NCBI GenBank assembly: GCA_947487895.1 | Contig: CANKYF010000001.1 | Location: forward strand, 62,001-126,000 | Reading direction: 5' to 3' | Length of the DNA: 64,000 nt | From: an uncultured Flavobacteriaceae bacterium | GTDB lineage: Bacteria; Bacteroidota; Bacteroidia; Flavobacteriales; Flavobacteriaceae | Shown here: positions 18,028 to 27,873 of the stretch, piece after piece | Numbering within the stretch: the first letter of the stretch is position 1 | Layout: the number at the start of each line of letters is the position of its first letter | The notes under the pieces: generated by a model | The model's database searches: none | What the model saw: only the letters and a program-made list of their open reading frames with translations | Told to the model about the DNA's origin: nothing | Program-made: the position numbers and the translations under genes

Positions 18028-21000
18028 CTACTTTATAATCACTTTTTTTGTCAGACTTTTGCCTCCAATATCTAAATTGATTATATAAGCACCAGAGTTA
18101 AATTTTGGTATTTTATATTTTTTTAAATTCTCTTTTTTCAACTCATTAAGAGTGAAAACTTCATTACCTAAAATACTGTACATTTTTAAAGAATGAATAT
18201 CGATAAGTTCAGGGTTATGAATTATTAAATGTTTTTCATTATTTGAGTAAAAAACTTGTAATTTTTTAGCATCGAGTTCTTCATTACTTAATGATTGAAT
18301 ACCAGATGAGCTAAATCTTAACTCAAACCTTTCTAAATGTTCTCCAGAATTTAAGTAAACATCATAATTGCTTTTATTTAAATCGTGAAGTATCTCTAAG
18401 TTTTTGTCATATAGAAAAATATTTGAGTTGTCGCCTATATTTACAAGTTCATCAATTCTAAAAGTAGACATTCCTTCTTCGTAAATTTTAACACCAATGG
18501 GTAAAATTTGAGTGTCTGAAAAATTGTTTACAGCCTGAATGATTAACTTAGAATTATTAAGTATCCAGAAAGAATCTTCTTGATTGTCTTCATTTATGAG
18601 GGCATCATATCCTAAATCAAAACCATTAGTAGCATGTTCATCAACGCCAACTAAAAGCTGTCTGTGATATCCTTTAGGTGAATCAAACATAAGCTTGATT
18701 TTTTGTCTGTTATCTTCGGTATTTGAAGATGTTTTTGTTGCTTTGCTTTTCGATTTAAAAAATAAGGAACCTGGAATGACCTCTTTTTGGAAAACACGCT
18801 GACTATTTTTAAATATTATGTTTCCTCCCATTATAGTTTCATTTATGTCAGGATCATTAGGGTCTCCAACTAAGTCTGTATCAAGAGTGGTAGAAACAAA
18901 GAAACCTTGTCCCACAGGAATGTACCTTTCGGGTAGTTTAGAGCCCGTAGAATTATCATTATTAATTCTGATGTCATTATTAACAGCATACGCGGCTCCC
19001 ATTAAGGTGTATGTGGCGTACCCACCTTGGTAATCTGATAATTGATGAGAACTTCCTCCAAAATGTTCCCAGAAATAAAGGGCACCATTTATAATATTTT
19101 CAGTATTATTACCACCATCTGCTACAGATAAGTGATCTTGTAAAAAAGCATTAGCGTCTATGGCAGAAGGATACGGGTTACCAATTAAATAAGAGTTCCC
19201 TTGAGTTACATTTAATGTAATGTCTCCATTATTAGGCTGTCCAGTAAATACATAATTTTGATCTGAACCTACAGTTCCAGGTCCTTTCATAGTAAAGCCT
19301 TCACCTACTAATAAAGAACCACCACTCCTTACGTGTTGCCAGTTAGAATAGGTATCTGAAAGACTATTAGAAAATTTCCAAATCCAGTAATCTGCGTTTT
19401 GAACAGGAGATGACGTTCCGTCATAACTATTTGTAATAAAACCAACATTAGATATCACTCCGCCAACAGTATAAGAAGAGTTACTAGTAGGAGACACAGG
19501 AGAAGACCAATAGTTGTATGTATATATGTTGGTAGTTCCCTGTTGATCTCTTTCTAAAGTTCCTGTACTTGACGTATCAAAATCACTATCTGCTGTTTGA
19601 ATAAGTTGAGACTCACCTTCTAAATCGAGAGTTCCGTCAATTTTTAAATAATGAGATACCGTTAATGAAAAGCCATCATTTGTAGCGGTATTACCATCAA
19701 TTTGTAAATCTCCACTATTTATAATTAAGCCTAAAACTGTTCTGTTAGTACCGTCAGGAATTAAAGAAGTGTTAGAATTATCCATTGTTACATTATCGTT
19801 AATTTCTACAATATTATAATCTATGGTTTGTGACCCAGCAAGATATGAATCTACACCAGGCAGGTATTGCACATCTCCATTAAGCCAAGTATTCGAATCA
19901 TCCCAATCTCCATCTTGAGTTGATTGGTATGGTAACGGAGCAGTTTGAGCATCTAAGTGATTATAATTCATCATTGAGGCATCATTACCACTATTAGATT
20001 CGTCCTTCACACTACCAAAGACCATTCTACTCATGGGGTAATAGGCTATTAGGTTGTTCCATGGAATTGATTCTATTTCGTTTTTTGTAATAGCAGAAGG
20101 TAATACTTTCCCATCTGCATTTAAAGCACCATTTTCCTCAATTTCTTGATTCATTATGTATCTAATTTGATCTCCCGAAAGCGTCACATTCCAAACGCGT
20201 ACTTCATCAACAGAACCATCAAGCTTTTGCTGTCTTTTTATGTGATGTGCGGCTCCAATCATAAAATGAGCATCAGAAGGCGTAGTCATTGGGTTTAATG
20301 TATTAATGTCTTCATCTTCTAAAAATCCATCAATATACAAACGTGTTATATTATTACTAGAGTCATGAGTGGCAGCAATATGATGCCATTCGTTCTCAGG
20401 TATGGTGGCAGAGGTTTGCATAACATTATTAGAAGCATCCTCTGGATCTCTCCAAACCATTCTAAATTGGTTAGTTTGGTTTATTCTAAATGCATATCCA
20501 TGGGTATAATTACCATCATTATCTGTACCAGGGTCTATATCTCTATTCTCATTAAAGTAATTACGTTTAGAAATGATGTCAAATTTTCCAACTGTAGAGT
20601 TCCGTTTTACCCAAGCACTAATTGTAAAGTCTGTGTTTGCTAAATCATTTACATTTCCGGCAGACAAATAAGTGTCACCAGTTCTATCAAAAGAAACGGA
20701 TCTAGATTGTTCAGAGGTGATTGCTGTTGCACCAAAAGTGATGTATTTTGTACCTTCAAAATAAAAGTCAACTTCAAGTTCAGAACCTACATCTACCATC
20801 GTAGCTGAGGTTACATTGGTTGTAAAAGAGGCATCATCTGAGATAATCATGATATATTCTTCACCGCCAGGATTTGTAGATGATACCATAGACTCTGGAA
20901 TAGATAGTTTAATAGTTGGAACAGAATCGTTTACTACCATTTTCCATTTTCTATTAATTGGGGTAGCTGTAACACTTGTAGTCACGCCAGTAATAGAAGA

Positions 21001-23220
21001 ACTAAAGTCTTTTGTAATATCAGTTCCAGGATCGGTAGTGCCGTTGTCATGTCCCCACATTAAAAATGTTTTATCTGCAAAATATGGGTTGATATTACCT
21101 GTATTTGTAGTTTCTATACTTTTTACACCAATGGTAATATCATCAGCTGTATTTATGGTTATAGATTGTTTTTGTTCTAGGCCAGATGCATCATCTCTCC
21201 CAATTCCAGTAACATTATAATTATATCCTATATTATCAGATTGATCCCAAATTATAGTGCCATCAGAATCCACATAATCTTGAGAAGTGCCATTTACACC
21301 TAGTGTAAAACCGTATTTGATGGCAAAATAAGATTCTACTTTGTCTCTTTCATCTATAGTCAGTTTTTTGTTGAAAACTACCATTTCTGCAATACCGCCA
21401 TCCCAACGGCGTGCTGCATTAGTAGGGTGTGTACCAATACCAGCTGTAAGTGAACCAGATAAATTATCAGCTAATGCTGTCGCTGTTCCTTGAGATACGC
21501 CAACATCAAATAATTCTGAAGTATTTCCTGCTATATGTTCATAATCTATTAGAAAAGGAGTTTCCTCGGTTATAGTTGTTGCAACTATACCAGAAGGGTT
21601 TGTTCCGTCATAATACCTACCTTGAAAGTTAGTTGCAGATGTTTGTTCTAATACAACAGATCCAGACCCGGCGTTATTTAAATTTAAAATATTTCTGGTT
21701 GATGCTCCATAAGTTCCTTCTCCAACTACAAAAATAGTAATAGAATCATTTGCAGCCGTATTAGAAAGCATTTCATGGTTTGTTCCGTCGAATTCAATTG
21801 TTGGGTTAAAGTTTATAGAGGCTTCTGTAAAAATAGGTTGATTAAGACCAGTAGCTTGGATAGCATCATTGCTATTAACAGAATTATCTAACCAGTTTAA
21901 AACACCATCGCCATTTTCAGCGGCGTCACTAGCTGCTTCTTCTACGCCAAGATCTGCCTTTAGCCATAATTGAATATTTGCCGTAAAACCACCAGGACCT
22001 CTTGTTTTATCAGTCACAAAATCTACAATTTGAATTTCATGAGAAACCCCATCTGAATGTCCACTTCTATGCGCCCAATGAGCCGCTTGAGTTAATGAGT
22101 TTAAATAATAATTTCTCCAGCCTTGACCATATCCACTTCCGTTTCCAGCAGTATACATTGAACCAATAATCATTGATTGAGTTAGGTCTGTTAATCCAGC
22201 AGCAGAGATATCAACTGTAGTTTCATTATCAGCAAAACTAGTATCTGAATATCTGGTTACACTCATAAACGGATTATTAATGACATGAATAAAATGTCTA
22301 TTAGAGTTACTTCCTGTATCTCTTGTTGAATCAAAGTTCCAATCAACAGTTTGATTATCAGAGCCTGGAGTTATCACTGGCCATTGGCTACGAATTTTTT
22401 CACTATTACCACCAGATGCTATAGTTTGCGCTTTAGATTGTGTAAAAATTAAAGAGTTACTCCAAGAACTAACATCTGTAGCGGTACCTGTAGCATCATA
22501 GCCATCATATAAAGTGATAGATCCTGTATATTGATCTGAGGTAGTGTCACCATGAAGTACAGTCCAATTTGAACCTGTAAATTCAACCAGAGTAATGTAT
22601 ATGGTAACATCATTATCTGTTGTACCTTTTCTAACCACTAAGTTAGAGCTAGATGATAAATGAGCAATTCCTGTAGCAGAATCTGCTCCATTATTAGTAT
22701 CATCATTCATAATACCAGTTATAAACGGGACTACCTTGTTAGGAGATACAATTCCTGCGCCAGAGACATCAATGTCTACATAGGTAAAACCTAAACCAGT
22801 ACCTCCAGCTGGAAGACTAGCTACATATCTATCTCTAACTATAAATTCGTTGGGACCACCAGCTGTACCTATGTATTCCCAAATATTTGTTTGAAAATTC
22901 ATATTGTCTGTTTGTGATCCAGATTCTCTGTAGTAGGTTAGAGTGCCTGTACCTGTTAAAACACGAGCACCAGCCATATCGTCACCTTCTAATGGATTAT
23001 CATCAGAATCTGATCTACCAGCATGGGTTTTTCGATTATTAGAAGGTAATGCAAAGGCATTGCTTAGGGATGAAACCGCTGTAAAACTAGTGTTGGTTCC
23101 ACCAGTATTTGGGACATCGTCTTGTACTTGTTGTATCCTAAAATCTTGTGTATAGGACAAGTAGGTAACACAAAGCATGCATAATATAGCATACCTGTGC
23201 TTTAATGAAATTGCTTTCAT
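18028..23220 (-). CDS. Giant T9SS-secreted LamG-domain protein
   Basis: A secreted protein of about 1730 residues. The signal peptide is MKAISLKHRYAILCMLCVTYLSYTQ; an upstream in-frame start at 23262 would add 14 residues and put the signal out of place, so the ATG at 23220 is chosen. The N-terminal 400 residues are beta-rich and unrecognised. Next comes a concanavalin-like region (IQLWLKADLGVEE, IEFDGTNHEML), then a segment I recall as DUF8202-like (ESYFAIKYGFTLG, YNVTGIGRDDASGLEQKQ, MWGHDNG). A LamG domain spans about 838-1030 (FTISAWVKR, WHHIAATHDS, SVDEVRVWN). A module of about 550 residues resembles the one in the 9103-14049 protein, and a T9SS sorting domain (about 1655-1730, ending KKVIIK) closes the protein. 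No catalytic motif is seen; surface adhesion or glycan binding is inferred. Confidence 0.84.
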   Translation of the reverse strand: MKAISLKHRYAILCMLCVTYLSYTQDFRIQQVQDDVPNTGGTNTSFTAVSSLSNAFALPSNNRKTHAGRSDSDDNPLEGDDMAGARVLTGTGTLTYYRESGSQTDNMNFQTNIWEYIGTAGGPNEFIVRDRYVASLPAGGTGLGFTYVDIDVSGAGIVSPNKVVPFITGIMNDDTNNGADSATGIAHLSSSSNLVVRKGTTDNDVTIYITLVEFTGSNWTVLHGDTTSDQYTGSITLYDGYDATGTATDVSSWSNSLIFTQSKAQTIASGGNSEKIRSQWPVITPGSDNQTVDWNFDSTRDTGSNSNRHFIHVINNPFMSVTRYSDTSFADNETTVDISAAGLTDLTQSMIIGSMYTAGNGSGYGQGWRNYYLNSLTQAAHWAHRSGHSDGVSHEIQIVDFVTDKTRGPGGFTANIQLWLKADLGVEEAASDAAENGDGVLNWLDNSVNSNDAIQATGLNQPIFTEASINFNPTIEFDGTNHEMLSNTAANDSITIFVVGEGTYGASTRNILNLNNAGSGSVVLEQTSATNFQGRYYDGTNPSGIVATTITEETPFLIDYEHIAGNTSELFDVGVSQGTATALADNLSGSLTAGIGTHPTNAARRWDGGIAEMVVFNKKLTIDERDKVESYFAIKYGFTLGVNGTSQDYVDSDGTIIWDQSDNIGYNYNVTGIGRDDASGLEQKQSITINTADDITIGVKSIETTNTGNINPYFADKTFLMWGHDNGTTDPGTDITKDFSSSITGVTTSVTATPINRKWKMVVNDSVPTIKLSIPESMVSSTNPGGEEYIMIISDDASFTTNVTSATMVDVGSELEVDFYFEGTKYITFGATAITSEQSRSVSFDRTGDTYLSAGNVNDLANTDFTISAWVKRNSTVGKFDIISKRNYFNENRDIDPGTDNDGNYTHGYAFRINQTNQFRMVWRDPEDASNNVMQTSATIPENEWHHIAATHDSSNNITRLYIDGFLEDEDINTLNPMTTPSDAHFMIGAAHHIKRQQKLDGSVDEVRVWNVTLSGDQIRYIMNQEIEENGALNADGKVLPSAITKNEIESIPWNNLIAYYPMSRMVFGSVKDESNSGNDASMMNYNHLDAQTAPLPYQSTQDGDWDDSNTWLNGDVQYLPGVDSYLAGSQTIDYNIVEINDNVTMDNSNTSLIPDGTNRTVLGLIINSGDLQIDGNTATNDGFSLTVSHYLKIDGTLDLEGESQLIQTADSDFDTSSTGTLERDQQGTTNIYTYNYWSSPVSPTSNSSYTVGGVISNVGFITNSYDGTSSPVQNADYWIWKFSNSLSDTYSNWQHVRSGGSLLVGEGFTMKGPGTVGSDQNYVFTGQPNNGDITLNVTQGNSYLIGNPYPSAIDANAFLQDHLSVADGGNNTENIINGALYFWEHFGGSSHQLSDYQGGYATYTLMGAAYAVNNDIRINNDNSTGSKLPERYIPVGQGFFVSTTLDTDLVGDPNDPDINETIMGGNIIFKNSQRVFQKEVIPGSLFFKSKSKATKTSSNTEDNRQKIKLMFDSPKGYHRQLLVGVDEHATNGFDLGYDALINEDNQEDSFWILNNSKLIIQAVNNFSDTQILPIGVKIYEEGMSTFRIDELVNIGDNSNIFLYDKNLEILHDLNKSNYDVYLNSGEHLERFELRFSSSGIQSLSNEELDAKKLQVFYSNNEKHLIIHNPELIDIHSLKMYSILGNEVFTLNELKKENLKKYKIPKFNSGAYIINLDIGGKSLTKKVIIK

Positions 23221-23250
23221 AACAGGGGTGTTAGGGGTTTTTTGGTATAA

Positions 23251-23299
23251 CAAACTTAACAATGTAATCTGTGAAATACAAAAATAATCGATGAACTAC
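23251..23299 (-). promoter_or_regulatory. Promoter with tandem 15-bp boxes upstream of the 18028-23220 gene
   Basis: On the minus strand TAAGTTTG (complement of 23251-23258) is a full -7 match. Six nt upstream is TAATCTGTGAAATAC (23265-23279), and exactly 20 bp further TAATCGATGAACTAC (23285-23299). Confidence 0.65.
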
Positions 23300-23478
23300 A
23301 TAAATAGTTAACATTTCTGACATGTAATGAAACCGTAATTAGCTGTTAATAAGTAAAAACCCCTTATTTTTAATTTTTTAGTGAGAAATGTTAATTTTTC
23401 ACACCCACTGTGGGAAAACCGCAGCAATTTTTTATTCTTAATACTTAAATTAGAAGCAAATATTAATACCCTAACATT

Positions 23479-26400
23479 ATGAAAACACTCAAACAAGTAT
23501 GTTTAGTATTGTTTGTGCTATGCGCAAATTTTACTTTTTCACAATCACCCAATGTTGTTGTAATTATTGCAGACGATATGGGCTGGTCTCAAGTTAGTAC
23601 AGGACTAACAAACCTTAACAACCCCAGTGATTTTTACGAAACACCAACTTTAGCTACGTTAGCTTCAGAAGGTATTGCATTCCCTCATGCTTACGTTAAT
23701 GGCGCCAATTGTGCTCCAACAAGAGCAGCCTTATTAAGTGGTCAGTATGCTTCCAGACCTAATAATAATATTTGGGCTGTAGACAATTTAAATCGAGGCG
23801 GCAATAGTACTTTATTAGTAGGCCCTTCACAAGGGTTGCCCTCTGGTATTGATGAATTACCAGTAAGCGCTATTACTATAGCTGAAACTATGAAAACTGC
23901 TGGATATGCAACAGTACATCTAGGTAAATTTCATGTTGGTGAAAATGAGAGCACTAATTCTACCAATAATGCAGCAACAGATCAAGGATTTGATACTAAT
24001 TACGGAGGAGGTACTAAAGGTGCCCCAGGTACTTACTTTGCTTCCAGTAGTGCACCATATACATTTCATGCTAATATTGGTCCAGAGTTAGATGTTTATG
24101 CAGCTCCTTATACGGCGGCAGAATCTATAGCTTTGTCCTTAAATGGTGATAATGCTATAGAGGGAACACCAAAACATGTTACCGATGCCATGGCAGATGC
24201 AGCTATAGATTGGATGGAGTTAAACAAGAGTACACCATTCTTTATGCATTTTAGTAATTTTGCCATTCATGGGCCATTTGATACAGGAAATGCAAGACCA
24301 GATTTGGTAGCAAAATACCAAGCAAAAACACCGAGCCAGATGGGGCATAATAGTATTGGACAAGCTGCTATAGCAGAAGGTATGGATAGAACCATAGAAA
24401 GACTAATAGATTATTTAAAAACTACAGATGATCCTAGAATTCCAGGACAAAAATTATCTGAAAACACATTAGTTTATTTTATTTCAGATAACGGAGGGGC
24501 TATAGGTACAGACGATAATGGTCCTTTAAAAGGAATGAAAGGAGAATTACATGAAGGAGGTATAAGGTCTGTAACACTAGCATGGTCTGAGGCTTCTTGG
24601 TTGGCTAATAAAGGAACCGTAAATACAACCCCTATTATTGCTTTCGATTTATATCCTACAATAGCAGAGTTAGGAGGGGCATCTTTACCTAGTGGTTATG
24701 ATATTGATGGAGCAAGCCAATGGCAAATGTTAACAAATGGGACAGCTATGACCAGAGAGTCTATTTATTGGCATTTTCCAGGTTATTTGGTAGATTCTAA
24801 TAGAGATCAAAGACCAGTATCTGTTATAAGAAAAGGAGATTATAAATTGATTCATTATTATGAAACGGCTTCTTATGAAATGTATAATCTGATTACAGAT
24901 ATGAGTGAAACTACCAATTTATTGGCAGGAAGTCCAGACCAAGCGACATTAACAATAGCCAATGATTTAAGTACAGATTTACAAAACCATTTAATTAATA
25001 TTTCTGCGCCCCTACCTACCTACAGAAGTAACGGACAAACAGTACCGTTACCATATATAATTAGTACAACAGGAGGAACTCCAAATTCAACAGATGGTTG
25101 TCAGGCAGTAAGCGGATTTGATGCCTATTGGGATTTTGATATTGCTAGTAATGCAAATGATGCTTCAGGTAATAATTACAATCCTAACCCAATGTATGGG
25201 GCTTTAACTTATGATAGTTCAGACTTTGTTGAAGGAGATCAATCAGCAGTATTTGATGGCGCTACAGAAATTCAATATAGCGATGGTGTATTTTTAAATA
25301 CAGCTACTTCGGCAAGAAGTTTTACAGCTTGGATTAAACCTACTTCATTAACAGGAACTCAAGAAATATTTGACGAAGGAGGTTCTGGTAATGGCTTAGC
25401 ATTAAGGTTAAATGGTGCTACATTAGAAGCATCTTTATCAAACAACCAAGGTGGTAATACAGATCCGAATCATACAGTTAGTGCAGCTTACCCATCAGAT
25501 GGAAATTGGCATCATATAGCACTTGTTTTTGATGGTTCTAGTTCATTAATGACACTTTACATTGATGGTGTTGCAGCTAATTCAACAACAGGAACCTATA
25601 CTTCAATAGGTACACATACTAGCCCTAGTGGTATTGGAGGCGTGCTTACTGGAGATGCTTTTGGTAGTGCTACTGGAGATAGCTTCTTTACAGGTAAAAT
25701 GGATGCACTAGCTGTATATGGTTCTGTGTTGACAAGTATGCAAGTTAATGATGCAGCCTGTGTAGTTCCAACAAATTCAACAGCTGGTTGCCAACCAACA
25801 AACAGTTATGAAGCGTTTTGGGATTTTGATACTGTAAGTAGTACAGATGATGCATCTGGTAATGCTCATAATCCAACTGCTACACCTTCTGGAGCTATCA
25901 CTTTTGATGCTGTAGATTTTAAAGAAGGAGATCAATCTGTTGTATTTGATGGCACAGAAGCCATTCAATATGCTACAAATAATTCTACCCCAGATACGTT
26001 TATGAATGACGTTACAAGTGTAAGATCTGTAGTTGCTTGGGTAAAACCAACTAGTTTAACAGGCATTCAAGATATTTATGATGAAGGAGGGCAAAATATT
26101 GGTATAGCCATTAGATTAAATGGATCAAACTTAGAGTCTATTGTAAGAGACACCAATACCACAGCTACTACGCTTTCTGCGGCTTTTCCAAATGATGGAG
26201 ATTGGCATCATATAGCAGTTGTTTATGATGGTGCAAATACATCACATAAATTATATTTAGATGGTGCTGAAGTAGGTAATAGTGGTAGTGCTGCTGCTAC
26301 TTTAGCAACTCATTTCTCTTTTGGAGGTATAGGAGGTAAATTAAGTGGAAATGATAGTTTTCAAAATAGTAGTGATGCTTATTTTACAGGGAAAATGGAT

Positions 26401-27672
26401 GCAGTAGCTGTATACAATGTAGTGTTAACTGTAACAGAAATTCAAGATTCAGCATGTAATGTTGCTGTGGTAGCAAATGCAGGATCAGACGTTACTATTT
26501 GTGACGGAGATACAACTACTTTAACAGCTTCTGGCGGTAGCACATATTTGTGGAGCACAGGAGAAACTACAGCAAGCATATCAGTAAGCCCAACATCTAC
26601 AACTACATATACGGTAACGGTTTCTAATGGTGGTGCTTCAGATAATGATGATGTAATAGTAACAGTAAATGCGTTACCAACGGCTGATGCTGGTACAGAT
26701 GTTACCATTACCGAAGGCAATTCTACCACGTTAACCGCATCAGGAGGAGGGACGTATTTATGGAATACGGGAGAAACTACGGCTAGTATTTCAGTAAGCC
26801 CTACAACAACAACGACCTATAGTGTTACAGTAACAAGTAATGGATGTAGTGATACAGATGATGTTATAGTAACTGTAGAATCTGTTGGTGGTTGTACCTA
26901 TTCAGTCATTAATTCTGAAGGATTTGAATCTGGATGGGGTATCTGGAATGATGGTGGTTCAGATGTCAGAAGAAGTATTAATGATGCTATCTATGCAACT
27001 ACAGGGTCTTATTGTATTAGGTTAAGAGATAATACATCAACATCTGTAATGACTACTGATGATTTAGATTTAACTTCTTATGATGAATTGACCATAGATT
27101 TTGCTTACTACTGTAGAAGTATGGATAATAGCAGTGAAGATTTCTGGTTGCAAATTTCAACAAATGGAGGCTCTAGTTATACTACTGTTGAAGAATGGAA
27201 TAGAGATGACGAGTTTGTAAATGATGAGTTTAAAACAGATCAAGTAGTTATTACTGGACCATTTACTTCAAATACCAGATTGCGTTTTAGAGCAGATGCT
27301 TCAGGTAATTCAGATTGGGTATATATTGATGATGTTGTTATAAACGGATGCTCTACATCTGGTACTTCAAAAGTAATTAAAGTAAAAGAATCAATAGAAG
27401 AAGATGTGACTAGTGATATTGATTTTGAAGAGACATATGATGTTAGGCTTTATCCAAACCCATTCTCAAACAAATTTGATATGAAAATTGAAGGCACTTA
27501 TAAAAAGGCAGATGTTAGAATAATAAATTTACTTGGGCAATCTGTTTATTTCAAATCCTTTTCAGGAAGAGAAAGTATTGCAATTTCTAATTTAGATTTT
27601 GAATCAGGTCAATATATAGTAAGAATAGATATTGATGGTAGTGTTGTTTATAAAAATGTTATTAAAAAATAG
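23479..27672 (+). CDS. T9SS-secreted S1-family sulfatase with two LamG domains and Ig-like repeats
   Basis: Predicted secreted sulfatase of 1397 residues that removes sulfate esters, probably from algal glycan. The signal peptide is 1-22 (ending FTFSQ). The catalytic domain covers about 24-525 with metal-binding D32-D33 (IIADDMGW), the formylglycine motif C78-A-P-T-R82, and the SDNGG metal site. Two LamG domains follow (about 539-760 and 770-994), each bracketed by Cys (GCQ at the start, AC at the end). Then come two Ig/PKD-like repeats (about 998-1134, TYLWxTGETTASISVSPT), a jelly-roll domain (about 1138-1290, GFESGWGIWNDGG) and a T9SS sorting domain (about 1318-1397). Maturation needs an anaerobic-type sulfatase-maturating enzyme or formylglycine-generating enzyme, not seen here. 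It is a tandem paralogue of the next gene. The substrate is unknown. Confidence 0.93.
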   Translation: MKTLKQVCLVLFVLCANFTFSQSPNVVVIIADDMGWSQVSTGLTNLNNPSDFYETPTLATLASEGIAFPHAYVNGANCAPTRAALLSGQYASRPNNNIWAVDNLNRGGNSTLLVGPSQGLPSGIDELPVSAITIAETMKTAGYATVHLGKFHVGENESTNSTNNAATDQGFDTNYGGGTKGAPGTYFASSSAPYTFHANIGPELDVYAAPYTAAESIALSLNGDNAIEGTPKHVTDAMADAAIDWMELNKSTPFFMHFSNFAIHGPFDTGNARPDLVAKYQAKTPSQMGHNSIGQAAIAEGMDRTIERLIDYLKTTDDPRIPGQKLSENTLVYFISDNGGAIGTDDNGPLKGMKGELHEGGIRSVTLAWSEASWLANKGTVNTTPIIAFDLYPTIAELGGASLPSGYDIDGASQWQMLTNGTAMTRESIYWHFPGYLVDSNRDQRPVSVIRKGDYKLIHYYETASYEMYNLITDMSETTNLLAGSPDQATLTIANDLSTDLQNHLINISAPLPTYRSNGQTVPLPYIISTTGGTPNSTDGCQAVSGFDAYWDFDIASNANDASGNNYNPNPMYGALTYDSSDFVEGDQSAVFDGATEIQYSDGVFLNTATSARSFTAWIKPTSLTGTQEIFDEGGSGNGLALRLNGATLEASLSNNQGGNTDPNHTVSAAYPSDGNWHHIALVFDGSSSLMTLYIDGVAANSTTGTYTSIGTHTSPSGIGGVLTGDAFGSATGDSFFTGKMDALAVYGSVLTSMQVNDAACVVPTNSTAGCQPTNSYEAFWDFDTVSSTDDASGNAHNPTATPSGAITFDAVDFKEGDQSVVFDGTEAIQYATNNSTPDTFMNDVTSVRSVVAWVKPTSLTGIQDIYDEGGQNIGIAIRLNGSNLESIVRDTNTTATTLSAAFPNDGDWHHIAVVYDGANTSHKLYLDGAEVGNSGSAAATLATHFSFGGIGGKLSGNDSFQNSSDAYFTGKMDAVAVYNVVLTVTEIQDSACNVAVVANAGSDVTICDGDTTTLTASGGSTYLWSTGETTASISVSPTSTTTYTVTVSNGGASDNDDVIVTVNALPTADAGTDVTITEGNSTTLTASGGGTYLWNTGETTASISVSPTTTTTYSVTVTSNGCSDTDDVIVTVESVGGCTYSVINSEGFESGWGIWNDGGSDVRRSINDAIYATTGSYCIRLRDNTSTSVMTTDDLDLTSYDELTIDFAYYCRSMDNSSEDFWLQISTNGGSSYTTVEEWNRDDEFVNDEFKTDQVVITGPFTSNTRLRFRADASGNSDWVYIDDVVINGCSTSGTSKVIKVKESIEEDVTSDIDFEETYDVRLYPNPFSNKFDMKIEGTYKKADVRIINLLGQSVYFKSFSGRESIAISNLDFESGQYIVRIDIDGSVVYKNVIKK

Positions 27673-27703
27673 GTGACTACTATAATTAAAAAATAGTATT
27701 TTT

Positions 27704-27733
27704 AAGAGGAAGACACATGTCTTCCTCTTTTTT
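27704..27733 (+). terminator. Terminator after the first T9SS sulfatase gene
   Basis: AAGAGGAAGACA (27704-27715) and TGTCTTCCTCTT (27718-27729) form a perfect 12-bp stem, followed by a run of T. Confidence 0.93.
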
Positions 27734-27791
27734 GTTAATAAGCTTAATCAAGTTCAATGATACCTTCATATTTCTAATAATCAACATTTTA

Positions 27792-27836
27792 TTATCGATG
27801 TAATACTTTTTTTATCGATAAAAATATGTATATTTG
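27792..27836 (+). promoter_or_regulatory. Promoter of the second T9SS sulfatase with paired ATCGAT boxes
   Basis: TATATTTG (27829-27836) is a full -7 match. Two ATCGAT cores lie upstream at 27794 and 27814, again with a 20-bp period. The left one, TTATCGATGTAATAC (27792-27806), matches the box of the giant genes at 13 of 15 positions but points the other way relative to transcription. This promoter places the true start at 27874 rather than 27826. Confidence 0.5.
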
Positions 27837-27873
27837 CTTACAAGTTAACTGGTCAACCAAATTCCCTAACAAA

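Noticed and set aside
23308-23496. Open frame of 62 codons on the minus strand in the divergent spacer
   Set aside because: It overlaps the start of the sulfatase gene on the other strand and has no family likeness.
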